Below, piece after piece: positions 20,815 through 32,195 of a stretch of 64,000 nt of DNA. Both the position numbers and the translations under genes were made by a program. Numbering within the stretch: position 1 is the stretch's first letter; each line of letters begins with the position of its first letter. Under the pieces are notes generated by a model, which worked only from the letters and a program-made list of their open reading frames with translations, ran no database searches and was not told the DNA's origin. This DNA is from Sepiola atlantica (taxonomy: Eukaryota; Mollusca; Cephalopoda; Sepiida; Sepiolidae), in assembly GCA_963556195.1 (NCBI GenBank), contig OY744522.1:35719483-35783482 (forward strand). Reading direction: 5' to 3'.

Positions 20815-23400
20815 GTCAAAAGGGTTTTTATTTTTCAAAACGACAGTTGCACCAGTGAAGGATAGGTATCCAACACCGACCGAACTGAAACTAGCGGCAG
20901 CATTAGACTTCATGCATGCAAGTTTACGGTTCTTGTTGCATGATCTGTTTGTTGGGAAGGATACGTCCACAAAGGTTGATGGCATAGGACATGCTGCTTT
21001 TTTAAGCAGTGCGTCAAAAGGGCTGTAATTGGACACTATACAACTGGGATTTGCTTCATCATACCCGGAGATACAAAGGTTTGAAGTGAACGCGGCATGT
21101 TCCCTTGCTCCAGATGTGTTAGGCGGTGACATAAACATTCTTGGTCAGTCCCTGTTATTTGCCAGAGAAAACGTGGATAACAATATTATAACGTTGGATA
21201 GAAAGGATACCTTCCATGTGATGGGCATGGTTACGTCTATTACACCAGGGCAGCAAGTCAGTGATGGCATGCCAAGACAAAAAAAGACGGCGAACTTGAA
21301 ACTTGTTTAAATGATGAAAATTGATATCATAGATTACTGTTTTTCAAAGCATGTCAATCGTAGCCTTGAATCTCATTCTCTCCCCACATCTAATGCTTAT
21401 GGTGGCAGAGTTGATATTTTCTGAGAAATGTCATTTTGCTTCAACCAGACTACTCCCAGCTGACAAGACATGATGCACTTGATGCCTAAAGAGTGCGAAT
21501 ATTCGGAAAAAATCATCGGTACAGTTTCTCCTCATGATAAACATGAATCCATGATATAAAACCTGTATCCTGTCCACCCTAGATTACCTATGTGGTCTTT
21601 CGTCAAAGCACAACATGCCGACTGTCATTCCCTTTGGAAGGCTTCTGAAATAGTGAACGACTTTCCAGATGGTATTCCAATTACGCTTGGCACATTCCAT
21701 ACCTTCATGAATGTGTTGGGCGCTATTAGGACGTTGATATATGGCAATGGACTCAAGGAGATCATGGAGACAGTATATGGTGAAAATACCGTCGTACACA
21801 TGATGAGCGGAAAGACAGGGCAACAAGCATTTCGTGGCCACCTGCTGGTGGATCAGTGTCTCACACGTCAGATTGTTGCCAAAATCTTGGAGGATGAACC
21901 TGGTTTTCAGGACCAAGTAGAGGAACTTGAGCGGCTGTAGATGCTGATTGAGACTAGTGAATGTGACTTGAAGTCATTGTTGGAATCAGATTGTATTGGT
22001 AGGATTTACAACAGTCAACCTCTGAAAAGGGATGAACTGGCAAGGGCCTCTAAAACCAGGATAAACTATCAGCACATGCTAAGAATTGCTAGGGCACTTC
22101 TTGCAGCTGATTGAATGAGGTATTGGGAACTGCATCTCAGTGCCGTCTCCGCTTGCCTGCCAATATTCGCAGCCGCTCGTCATTCAAATTATCTGAAGTC
22201 GGCTCGTCTCCAGAAGATGTATGCCTTGAAAATCGACAACCCTGCACAGTACATCAAAAGTTCCAGGTTGGGTTTCAAATAATTCGACGCAGTAGCCAAT
22301 ATTTGGCTGGTCTTCGCTACTATCTTGTCATCAAGCAAACACACATGCGCTCACTAAAAAGCCAAGGTGGGCTCACACGGGGGAGTGAAATGTCAGAGCA
22401 CAAAAGAACGGTTTGGGCCATGTCGTCTACTGTGTTATCCGCTTACAACCTCGCCATGCAAGAACTTACCGCACGAAGTTACGCAACATGCGAACAACAG
22501 ATGAAGTTGTCTAACACTGTACAGAAGATAGAAGGGCAATCAGTTTTATCCTATTCTCACAAACGGAGTTTGAAGGCAATGACTCTAGGATCGAGCAAGA
22601 ACGTCAAAGTTTTTGAAGATCGTAGCATTGACCCAGCACTTTTATTCCAGAGGTTTCTTTTGGTCTCACAGACGGGTGATCTAAAGCTGTGTTATGTCAT
22701 ATCCAATTAATTCTGTTTCTACCCGATGTTTTTTATTGGAAGGAAAGAGAATATTACGTCAGGCGAACAACGCGCAGCTGGCAGCGGCTCTCAAAGATTA
22801 TGTTGAAACAAAATCGAAGAGTGCTGTGACATAAAATGTTCCCGTCACCGAGCACAAAGTACTAGACGGAGGATCTCTACTTCACCGTCTGAAATAGAAG
22901 GTGTGGAGTACCTACAGCTCGATTGCAAACGAGTATGTCTCATTTGCTGACGAACATCATGGGAGAGTAACTGTCGTGTTTTATGGTTATGAAGTTGAAC
23001 CAAGTATAAAGGACTGTACTCATCAGCGGTGAAGTCGAAAGCTGAATGCAAGAAAAGTGAACATTACCAAGGTGAACAAATTTGCTGGGGAATAGAGGAC
23101 TTCTTGTCGAATGCAGCAAACAAGCAGACGCTGATCATGGAATGAATGCGGCAGAAAGGCTGTGACGTTATTCAAGAAGGAGATGCCAACGTTGAGATTG
23201 CAAAAGCAGCCATCAATATGTCTGTTTTCAAATCAACCACCCTTATTGAAGAAAGCACGGATCTTCTTTGTTCTCTTACTGTTCCATGCATATGTTTCTT
23301 GATTTCAGCCTCTATTCTGGTCTGCCTTCCTGGGAAACCGACAATACCGCCGTTGATTAACCCATATACACATGTGTTTCATGCCAAACCCGCAATCAGC
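20815..23400 (+). pseudogene. Large marine-invertebrate family gene, central and C-terminal blocks
   Basis: Recognisable blocks in order: LGFASSYPEIQRFEVNAACS near 21,045; LFARENVDNNIITLDRKDTF then HVMGM near 21,155-21,230; a frame-shifted TCILSTLDYLCGLSSKHNMP near 21,570; LGTFHTFMNVLGAIRTLIYG near 21,690; METVYGENTVVHMMSGK; AFRGHLLVDQCLTRQI near 21,830; a LPIFAAARHSNYLKSARL-type frame near 22,160-22,215; GGLTRGSEMSE near 22,370; VLDGGSLLHRL near 22,860; VVFYGYEVEPSIKDCTHQR (frame near 22,975-23,035); and GDANVEIAKAAINMSVFKST near 23,185, followed by ESTDLL. The last three resemble a PIN-like nuclease fold pattern (acidic residues in DG(Y), GDA(D), D(T)DLL), remembered from this family; E replaces the usual D in ESTDLL. 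At least six frame changes or stops are present. It is a pseudogene. Function in intact relatives is unknown to me. Confidence 0.7.
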
Positions 23401-23456
23401 AATATGGGATGAAACAATCCCTACCGGTCACGCGGTTTAAACACCGATACGAAAGT

Positions 23457-23521
23457 CATTCAAAGTTTAAGCTCTATCTGATAAGATATCGAGGCTTTTT
23501 GTGTGTGCAAGATCTGCTATC
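23457..23521 (+). repeat. Left arm of a 65-bp inverted repeat pair
   Basis: The reverse complement of 25,764-25,829 with about five differences; the shared core is TTGTGTGTGCAAGATCTGCT. The arms are 2.2 kb apart. They could be transposon termini or two opposed copies of one small repeat. Confidence 0.7.
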
Positions 23522-23645
23522 TTGGATCGGAGCTGTTTCGACTCCGAGAAAATGATTTCTCATGTTATATATATAGCAAACCAAGGACCCCCTGAAGAGA
23601 ATCATACGACCTGAAACACATGTAGCTGTATTTATTAGATTTACA

Positions 23646-23648
<3 letters not shown>
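23522..23648 (+). mobile_element. Possible Penelope-type terminal fragment
   Basis: CCCTGAAGAGAATCATACGA then CCTGAAACACATGTAGCTGT (23,587-23,626), followed by TATTTATTAGATTTACAC and a (TA)n run, resembles the CTGAWGA...GAAAC hammerhead-like ends of Penelope-like elements. The ribozyme core is imperfect (CTGAAGA, CTGAAAC). Low confidence. Confidence 0.3.

Positions 23649-23732
<84 letters not shown>
23649..23732. repeat. (TA)n microsatellite
   Basis: A long uninterrupted TA tract. Confidence 0.97.
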
Positions 23733-23734
<2 letters not shown>

Positions 23735-23978
23735 CCATTCCAGCGACGCTTCCAGTGTGTGACTTTTCAAAATACCCTTTCCACGCAACCTCGTGGTACA
23801 CACGCCATATCAACATTTTCGTCAGTAACATCAAGACGATCTTCAACTTGACTGCGATAACTATGTCTCGGTCAGGAAGAAAAAAAAATGTGTTTAAAGT
23901 AAATAAATAATTTATTTTTAAAAACAAATAATTTGCGTTGTGCAGGTTTTCTAAATATTTTATAAAAAATATTCTCTT

Positions 23979-23981
<3 letters not shown>

Positions 23982-24041
<60 letters not shown>
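23982..24041. repeat. (TA)n microsatellite
   Basis: An uninterrupted TA tract. Confidence 0.97.
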
Positions 24042-24045
<4 letters not shown>

Positions 24046-25680
24046 TGCCTCTTTTTCCCCCTTTGCCTTTGGCGAGAGTAATAAAATAATCACATGCCTC
24101 ATACACTACTAAAATACTCTCTGCAATACTCTTATTCACTCAAACGTGTTTGCAAAGACTTCCGCATAATTTCATCAACATATATCAATCATTATATATA
24201 TTTAATTATTATATTTATTCTTTGATAATTCACTCTCTCACCTACAACATCTACAGAGACAGTGATCACCATACTTACTCACTGCAAATTATCCGCCACT
24301 CATAACACCGCCTGACTTTTATTTCATACAGAACTGTTAAACAGAAACACCGCCGAGTAAGATTAATAACATTCCGCTATTCCCAACACATAACATTATT
24401 ACGTTACGAAATAACGGATTACATTAATACAAACACATCACACGCAGCATAACAAAACCACTTCCAACCTTAGTAAGTGCACTTCTTAATTATATAACTT
24501 AAAACATAACAATAACATGATAAGAATATTTTCATTTAAACCAAGTAATACATGTTTCATTCGTCAACATTAAAAATAGATTTCCTTCGAATTAAATATA
24601 CGTGTTACGTCTTCGTTTTCATTACGTTTTCAAGATCGCTAGAATTATAAACACGTGGCCACATTACCCAGACCATCATTCTTTGAACGGTGTTTTACAA
24701 TGATTGATAATTGCATATTCCTTAGACATTTTTTCATTAACAGACAATACATTCTTAGTTGTGACTTACCGTACGCATTAGAACGATTTGGCGAAAATAC
24801 TACTTCTCATTGAAAACTTTTCTTAATGGATATTATACAACTTCATTTGCTCCATTCATATCAGACTTGATCTTATTTTCACACTACATAAGATACCCTC
24901 TTACTTTTGTAAAATATAATTTACGTGACTAAAATAGTAATTATTGACCACCTTCATAGGATACATTAAATACATTTTTCTTACTTAACATTTCTTTGGT
25001 ACTTCTATCTTTTTAATCCTACGTGCCTAAAATAGAATTTATTTTCGTTACACATGGCACATAAGTACGCTATAATATTTTTTTTTGGGGGGGGTCTTAA
25101 TACCCAATATATGTTTATTTATCTTACGTGCCTAAAATAGAATGTACTTTCGTTACACGTCTCTCACTTTCAGTCATTTACAAAAATTTGTTTTATTGGA
25201 CTTTTCAATACTGTGGTAATTTCTATTATTGTATATACGGATTCTAAAATCTTTCTTTATACTATTTCTCAATTTAGAACTATCCAATTTACTTGACTCC
25301 ACATGAGGGCAGAGTTTGACACAACGTAAGTTCCTAATGTGGCGAAAATCCACCAACGTGTATTATATTTTCTAAAGTAACACCATAAATAAAAATTGCC
25401 GCAGTCTAGAAGGATTTGCTTTTAATGACAAAGACAAAAATGTTTAGAAGAAACGGTCAGTGAATGAGATATCCTTCTACACTGTGTCAATTTATATTTT
25501 TGTTCCACTTCCAAGTAATCCTTTTCGTGACTACATAGATTTTCCACAATTCCAAACCGACATTTCTTCTTAACATTAAAACTGTCCGATGTGACATGTT
25601 TGCGTTCTGTCGGCTGTTTACAAATTTTAATTCATTCTTTTATATTTCTCCAGGGCAACGCCAGGCGACGGGTCTTGCTA

Positions 25681-25681
<1 letters not shown>
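24042..25681. other. AT-rich non-coding DNA ending in a Helitron-like terminus
   Basis: No coding signal is seen. The phrase ACGTGCCTAAAATAGAAT recurs (about 25,021 and 25,125; a diverged version near 24,925). The last 35 bases, GGGCAACGCCAGGCGACGGG then TCTTGCTAG, end exactly at the (TA)n tract. A GC hairpin followed by CTAG/T is the usual 3' end of Helitrons, so the interval may contain a non-autonomous Helitron; I did not identify its 5' end. Confidence 0.4.

Positions 25682-25763
<82 letters not shown>
25682..25763. repeat. (TA)n microsatellite
   Basis: An uninterrupted TA tract between the Helitron-like end and the right inverted-repeat arm. Confidence 0.97.
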
Positions 25764-25765
<2 letters not shown>

Positions 25766-25829
25766 ATAGCAGATCTTGCACACACAAAAGGCTCGATATC
25801 GTATCAAATAGAGCTAAAACTTTGAATTA
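25764..25829 (-). repeat. Right arm of the 65-bp inverted repeat pair
   Basis: The partner of 23,457-23,521 in opposite orientation. Confidence 0.7.
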
Positions 25830-26274
<445 letters not shown>

Positions 26275-26304
26275 TACTATTAGGGCTACTCTACTCCATA
26301 GACT

Positions 26305-26672
26305 TGCCTTTTGGCTAAGATCCAAGTGTAGTATCTGTTCCAATGGATACTACACCCATAAACTGTTATTGTCTTGGCCTTCGGTGCTTGATTTACGCCG
26401 GTCTATGGGTCGGTCCTGTGCAGTTCTAGGAGGTCTACCCTCCCAGGCTTTGCCTCCCCTCTTTGGGGAGGAGTAAGTTTATTGCTTACTGCCTGAGGCG
26501 CCCCTACCAGGGAATGCCGACGGGACTGCCCAGGCAATTTTTAATGGCCAGAGTGCTCACTTTCTCGGGCGCTGTCTTTTCAAACTCCACTTTCCCGACC
26601 CGACCTTGGGTCACATCTTACTTGTGGGAGTAAGATAAAACTGACCTTGTGCCTAACCCCCTGGAGAGGAGG
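26305..26672 (+). mobile_element. U2-snRNA-headed SINE, full length
   Basis: The plus-strand head GCCTTTTGGCTAAGATCCAA then GTGTAGTATCTGTTCC matches the 5' end of U2 snRNA with one extra C. The body and 3' tail (CCTTGTGCCTAACCCCCTGG then AGAGGAGGTAAATAAA) are colinear with the minus-strand copy at 13,440-13,805. The tail A-rich end runs into unique sequence. About 365 bp. Confidence 0.88.
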
Positions 26673-26972
26673 TAAATAAATACTCTACTCGATAGACTTA
26701 TATATTAGCCGAGCGGATATTATCCATATTTAACATATGCACACACAACACACATACGTGTGTGTGCGGGTGTGATTCTGTACAGCAAACACGTTTTGCG
26801 TATCCGTATTTACACAAAAGAGTCTTTCTTTTAAGGGTTAGATTTAAACGACATTCATGTGAGTGAAATAATTAAAGAAAGGAAGAACGAGAGGAAGAAA
26901 GAGAGGTAGAAGGAGTGGGAGAAAAAGAGAGAGTGTGTGTGTGAAATGTGGAAAGAGAAAAGAAAGGGAGAG
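26673..26972. other. Non-coding, with a short CA-rich and a purine-rich stretch
   Basis: A CACACAACACACATACGTGTGTGTG palindrome-like run lies near 26,740-26,767. Purine-rich sequence precedes the tetranucleotide array. Confidence 0.4.
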
Positions 26973-27075
26973 AAGAGTGAGTGAGTGAGTGAGTGAGTGA
27001 GTGAGTGAGTGAGTGAGTGAGTGAGTGAGTGAGTGAGTGAGTGAGTGAGTGAGTGAGTGAGTGAGTGAGTGAGTG
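26973..27075. repeat. (GTGA)n tetranucleotide array
   Basis: About 25 near-perfect GTGA/GAGT units, flanked by purine-rich GA sequence. Confidence 0.95.
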
Positions 27076-27299
27076 AGAAAAAGGGGGAAGGCGAGAGTGA
27101 GAGGAGGACAGACAGGCACAGTGACAGGAAAAGAGAGAATGAGGGAGAGAGATATCTAAAAGAATGTGGTGGTAGTGGATGCAGAAAGAGAAAGAGCCTC
27201 GTTCTGAGTTTCCATCATGGCTGACTCGCCGCCATATTCACATTAAAAATAAAACTTTTTTCAAAACCGAACGGATGATCTTAAGATACATCCATTTGA

Positions 27300-27480
27300 G
27301 CTGGGCGTTTAGCCATGAAAATGATATTTCAATCATGAGCGCGACAGACGGAGAGAGCCTCTTATTGAGATGCAAGAGCACACACGAAATGCTATTTAAA
27401 CGTCAGCGTGATGAACCGACGAAAAATGCTATTTCAGGCCAAAGCGTGACAAAGTCTCTGATGGAGATACAAGGTCCCAT
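27300..27480 (+). repeat. Dispersed internally repetitive family (copy 1)
   Basis: About four diverged units near 40 bp share GAAAATGCTATTTCA...AAAGCGTGACA (27,318; 27,385; 27,421). Related sequence lies at 49,335-49,565 (minus) and 51,300-51,360 (plus). Family unknown. Confidence 0.5.
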
Positions 27481-27734
27481 CTAAAAATATAGAATTTTCT
27501 CTCTCTGTACAAACAAATCTTATTCGGCCGTTTTCAATTTTTTTTTTTTTACCCGCCCTCCATTTAATCCAATTGCAGCATTACTGGAGGTGCATCCACT
27601 TCATTTACGGAATTCACTGATTCTGCGGTGATGTGGCAGTCAATGTTTCCATCTTTTCTTCTCTCTGTTGCTGTCCGCTTATTCTCAATAACCACTTTTA
27701 CAAACGTTATTAAAAAAAACATCGTCAAATACAA

Positions 27735-27738
<4 letters not shown>

Positions 27739-27779
<41 letters not shown>

Positions 27780-28500
27780 GGTTTCACGTCCGTTACACAT
27801 GCTGGCATGCATTGATGGCTTTTAGAAATTGATTTCCAAACTAACCTATCTCTGTCCAGCTCTTTATTTATCCCTCTTTCTCTCAAGTCCATTATCATCA
27901 CTTACTCTCTTGTTTTTCCTGGTCTTCTGCTCTGAACTGAACCTTCTACCCCAACTCTCATCCGTTCTTTCAATCGAAGTTTCCTGTTTTGCACACATCA
28001 TCCTATACTGTCCAGATGTAATCTTCATCTGTTCTGATCAAATCGAAGCCTGTATTTAACATTCATATTACACATCATTTCTCTCCGTGCAACGCATGTC
28101 GTCACCCTTCATTGGCCAGGTTTTACTTCTATACATCATCACATTGCGTACACATGCCTGATAGACTCTTCTCTTGGTCGATAGTCGTTACGCTCAGCTA
28201 GTTAGTAATGACATTCATCCCTAACTCTTGCAATCACACTAGCTCCACCCTGTGCTCCAAGATAACAAAACTTCGTCATCCAGATATACTTTCTCCACAT
28301 CTGAGTTCTCATCCATCAGCATTGTCTTACACTTCTTGCACACAAATTTGGTATTCTCTCTTAACCTACCAGTGTAATTCTTGTGTACCCAATTCTTACA
28401 TTTAGCACAAAAACAATTTAATTGCACTTGACTTCCTTTCCACAAACTGAGTAGGGCAACTGGGGAGAGTTTTCCTAATCCTACAACCACTGATCATCAC
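27739..28500 (-). pseudogene. LINE 3' end with zinc-ribbon and (GAT)n tail
   Basis: Read on the minus strand: CFCAKCKNWVHKNYTGRL near 28,420-28,365, then FVCKKCKTMLMDE, a PHD/zinc-ribbon-like C-x2-C...WVH...C-x2-C pattern; a VEKVYLDDEVLL segment (family: VEKFCYLGD); RVYQACVRNVMMYRSKTWPM near 28,170; an RPGKTRE block; RERGINKELDRDRLVWKSIS near 27,860; and finally TDVKP into (GAT)n at 27,779-27,739. Established knowledge: a class of animal LINEs carries this zinc motif just before the C-terminal part. Here the (GAT)n array begins in the place of the polypeptide end or 3' terminus. Frameshifts are present. Confidence 0.7.
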
Positions 28501-30131
28501 TTACGCCTTGGTAACATTCACTTTTAGACTTTTACTTTCTATAGCATTTTTCCAAGTCTTTAACTTAAATAGACATTCAATTGTTTCACAGGCAAGTACT
28601 AAACTGTACAAATACAGCATCTCTTCCTAAATATCATTTTGGGGTTTTATTACTTCTTCAGAGTATACATGTACACACATAAAACACCATCACTTCCTCA
28701 CTCTGGTGTAGGAAGAAGCAGTTATACAAAATCCTTCTTTGCTGACATAGACGAAAAACAAACGATTTTCTCTTCCAAATTTTCTTTGTCACACACGCAT
28801 ATTACGCAAGTGACGTCATATCCAAATTATTCTAATCTTAAATGGAAAATTCCACTCTACCTAATTTTCAAGCCTACGTGTAAATTTACTATACTAATTA
28901 TATTCTTACACATCCGTATCTAATATTGCTACACAATCAACACGCGTAATAATGTTAAATAGTAAATGGTAGGTTCGCTAGTACATATCTGATGATTTGG
29001 ATTCGCAGGGGAAGTTAGCGCGTACACAAGAAATCGGGGTCATGAAGTCAGCGTGTGCACTCAGATGTCATCTTGACTTGCTGTGTTCTGGAAACGGATG
29101 TGGCATCACATTGCTCAAAGTGATAGTGAGAAGGGTAATAGGCAATTCGATAAGAAACTTCTAGAAATGTCGTGTTAAGATATAATTAATCAGTAATTAC
29201 TGAACTCTCTCTGTCTCCCCCCCCCTCACCCCACTGGTCAGTTATTTAACCGTTTGTTTCGACTTGGTTCTTTTATAGATATGAACGAACTTTTTGCATA
29301 GACGTTTCCCCAATCAGGACCAAAAAAGAGACGCGCAAAGGATCGAGCGGCTAATAAGACATGTTTATGACACAAGTTATATGAACATAACAGTTCCAAT
29401 TTCTGGTGCCGTGACTAGGATTTCTCAACAAAAGATAATTTTAGTCGAACATAATTAAAAAATGTTAATCTACACAACTTAAATGTGTTTAGTTAAAGGG
29501 AAAAAGAGAAAGAAAGAAAAGAAACGAGAAAATAATTTGAGTCACGCAGCAACGAAAAAAGAGGGACGAAGAAAAGAAAAAATGGAGACATAGGTTGACA
29601 CGGCGGGGGGGGGGCAAAAAAGCGTGTGAGTAGACATTTTATTTTTGGAACACACACAGAAAATTCAAAAAGGATAGAAAAAAGGGGGAAAAGAAAAAGA
29701 AAAAATGAAAAGATGTAAGTCAAATAGTTTATTTTTAGAACACATGAAATATAGAAAACATTTAAATGACACAGTAGAAAACAGAAAGAGAAAATATGTG
29801 CTTATTACACACACACAATTATTAATGTTATTGTTATATATTTTTAGAAGCTTTGGGGACTTGGCACAAGACAGGAACAAGTCGAGAGCCGCCATTCGGA
29901 ATGGAATAAGGAATTTTGAAATGGATCGCATTGAGAAATGGAGGGGGCAAGATTAAGGACAAATGTGCATTCGACCCAACCACAATTTTCTTTTACTCCA
30001 TTTGTGGTCTCGTCTGCGTCGCTTGACTAAAACCTCACAATCGCCATAAGCATAAAAAACAGGCTGATTTTGCTTTTGGACACTCATACGTCGAAGGTGA
30101 CGCGAGATTCCTTCATATATATATATGCTAC
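28501..30131. other. AT-rich non-coding DNA
   Basis: No gene is seen. GGTAGGTTCGCTAGTACA near 28,969 is a second weak Helitron-like end. 29,490-29,710 is strongly purine-rich on the plus strand. A G-run lies at 29,603-29,613. Confidence 0.4.
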
Positions 30132-30498
30132 GTTAGATTCCAATGACCAAGTCTTTATTCATTTTTTCTTGTCGAATTTCAAAATTAAACTTTTACATGC
30201 ATTTCACATAGAAACCAGTCCCTTAAAGGAATCAAAAATTTCTTCATAGACAACAGACCATTTTGTATTTATGAACTGGTTTCCATGTGAAATGCATGTT
30301 ATAGGGTTGGAGGAGAGCTTGAGGATTTACTTTTGGTAGTGATCTGTTGGTTTCTGATGAGCTGCATAAACGAAAGATTTTGGTAATTATATGTTTATTC
30401 CTTGTTTCTTATTTGTGCGCGAAACAGTTATCAAGTTATATAGACTTATTTTGTAATTCGGCAAGAAAAAATGAATAAAGACCTGGAATCTAACATAC
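30132..30498. mobile_element. Palindromic element with about 45-bp inverted ends
   Basis: The left end GTTAGATTCCA...AAGTCTTTATTCATTTTTTC and right end GAAAAAATGAATAAAGACCT then GGAATCTAAC are inverted, with a 5-bp insertion in the left copy. A second, inner inverted pair is CATGCATTTCACATAGAAAC (30,197) against GGTTTCCATGTGAAATGCAT (30,280). An internal CTGATGAG...CGAAA motif lies at 30,356. It may be a foldback MITE or a Penelope-like terminal repeat pair. Confidence 0.5.
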
Positions 30499-31470
30499 CA
30501 TTGTTTACTTATATATGCTCTGTTGTTAAATGTTAACATTCATCGAGCTTTTACATTGAACATTTTTTGTCAATTCTTTTAAAAAATATATACACAAATA
30601 TAAATTTCCATAAACATCCACAGACAGCTGTTTCTCCGTATCATGATAACACAATGCCTCTAACAAACCATAATATGAAGTATGTTTGAGCATCAAGGAG
30701 CACCTATATAAAAAATATAACCATGTACCACCGAAAAACTGAGAATTTTAAAGGGTTTACCTCATCTCCAACTACGTACTTGACCGTTAAGATATGTCTA
30801 CATCGCCGACAGTACCTAATTGCAAATTTGACCAGGATTGATAGCATTATAAAAATATAAATTCTGAGCAGCCTCTATCCGTCATGCCGTATTCCTATAT
30901 GACAAAATCGCCAAATTGCCAAATTGAGGATCAACTGACTATTTTGAATTACATATATAGTAAATTATATATTTTTTTCATGTCCATGATAATATCTTTT
31001 TAAATATTGTGTATCATGAGTGACGTAAAACAAGAGTGACAAATAAAGGAATCATATTTCGTTTGCCTTTTGTCCAAAATTTCAATTACGAAACCGATGT
31101 TTTTAACCCAGTTTGAAAATCGGTCTTGGGGTCAAAATTTTGTTACATGATGTATATTTTGTGGAAATAATTTCATGAAAAAGTAATAAAAAGAAATTAC
31201 GATTTTTTTTTTTTAATTTGTAAAATGCAAGCGAAAATTGGTCGAGCAATTGTCTGTTTAGTGTTCGTAAATGTCATTCTGCTATTCAGAGATTAAAAAA
31301 GATATGCTTTTAGAGATAAATGAGGTGTTTCTTTGCACCAAGGTATTTGTAAGCCTCTGAAAATCGGTACCGTAATAAAAAAAAATTTAAAAAATTAAAG
31401 TAATTTAATGTACGGGATTTTTTAACGAAAGTCATTTTTCGAAAAACGTTAATCTGAAATACATGATAAT
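30499..31470. other. AT-rich non-coding interval
   Basis: No feature is recognised. Confidence 0.45.
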
Positions 31471-31600
31471 TATATGGCATAATCACGTTAACACACAGGT
31501 TCCCGTTAGATCACCAAAGTTAAGCGACGTTGAGCCTGGTCAGTACTAGATGGTGTATATATACAATATGGGTGACTATTTGTAAATACTAGGCGATATA
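31471..31600 (+). pseudogene. 5S rRNA-derived sequence (pseudogene or 5S-headed SINE)
   Basis: ATGGCATAATCACGTTAACA, then GGTTCCCGTTAGATCACC and AAAGTTAAGCGACGTTGAGC, CTGGTCAGTACTAGATGG, a 14-bp insertion TGTATATATACAAT, then ATGGGTGAC and AATACTAGGCGAT. Order and content match 5S rRNA (box A AGTTAAGC; the box C region split by the insertion). The start and end diverge. A 5S-derived SINE is possible, but no shared tail was found. Confidence 0.78.
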
Positions 31601-31829
31601 TGTCATCTCCCCTAACCAGGATATTCTGACTGCAGACCACACGTAAATTTGTATTCCCTATGAACTTCAACTTTCAGTAGAAGGCGGAATGCCCGACGCT
31701 GGGTAAATACCCGACGCTGGGCGAAAACCGCAAAAAGTGGTATTACTAGTTATTCAACATGAAAAATAAATAAACATTTAAAAGTTAGCATAATGAAAGC
31801 GACTGTTATCGAACCATCGAGCCATTCTG

Positions 31830-32125
31830 CTAATCTGTTAAAATGTTAATCCGTCAATTGATAATGTAAAAGAAAGTATTTGAAATAACCAATCAAAACG
31901 CCCCCAAAAAAAGAAAGTGTAGTTTAAGAAAGCGTCTCGTATTTAAGTTGAAAAGGTAGAAACAGATAACAGACAATAGAAAAACCGTAAGATATGAAAT
32001 AATTACAGTGTTACGACGCACTAGTTATCCTATGAAGAAGACTTCCTAGAGTACTGGGTGGCGGTGGTAGTAGATCTTAGCGTGAGAGTTAAAATACCTC
32101 CGCCTTCCTCTGTGTGTGTGGGTAT

Positions 32126-32195
<70 letters not shown>

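Noticed and set aside
30356..30440. Functional hammerhead with a long stem II
   Set aside because: CTGATGAG and a distant GCGCGAAAC can be joined by a bulged stem, but I found no pairing for stems I and III.
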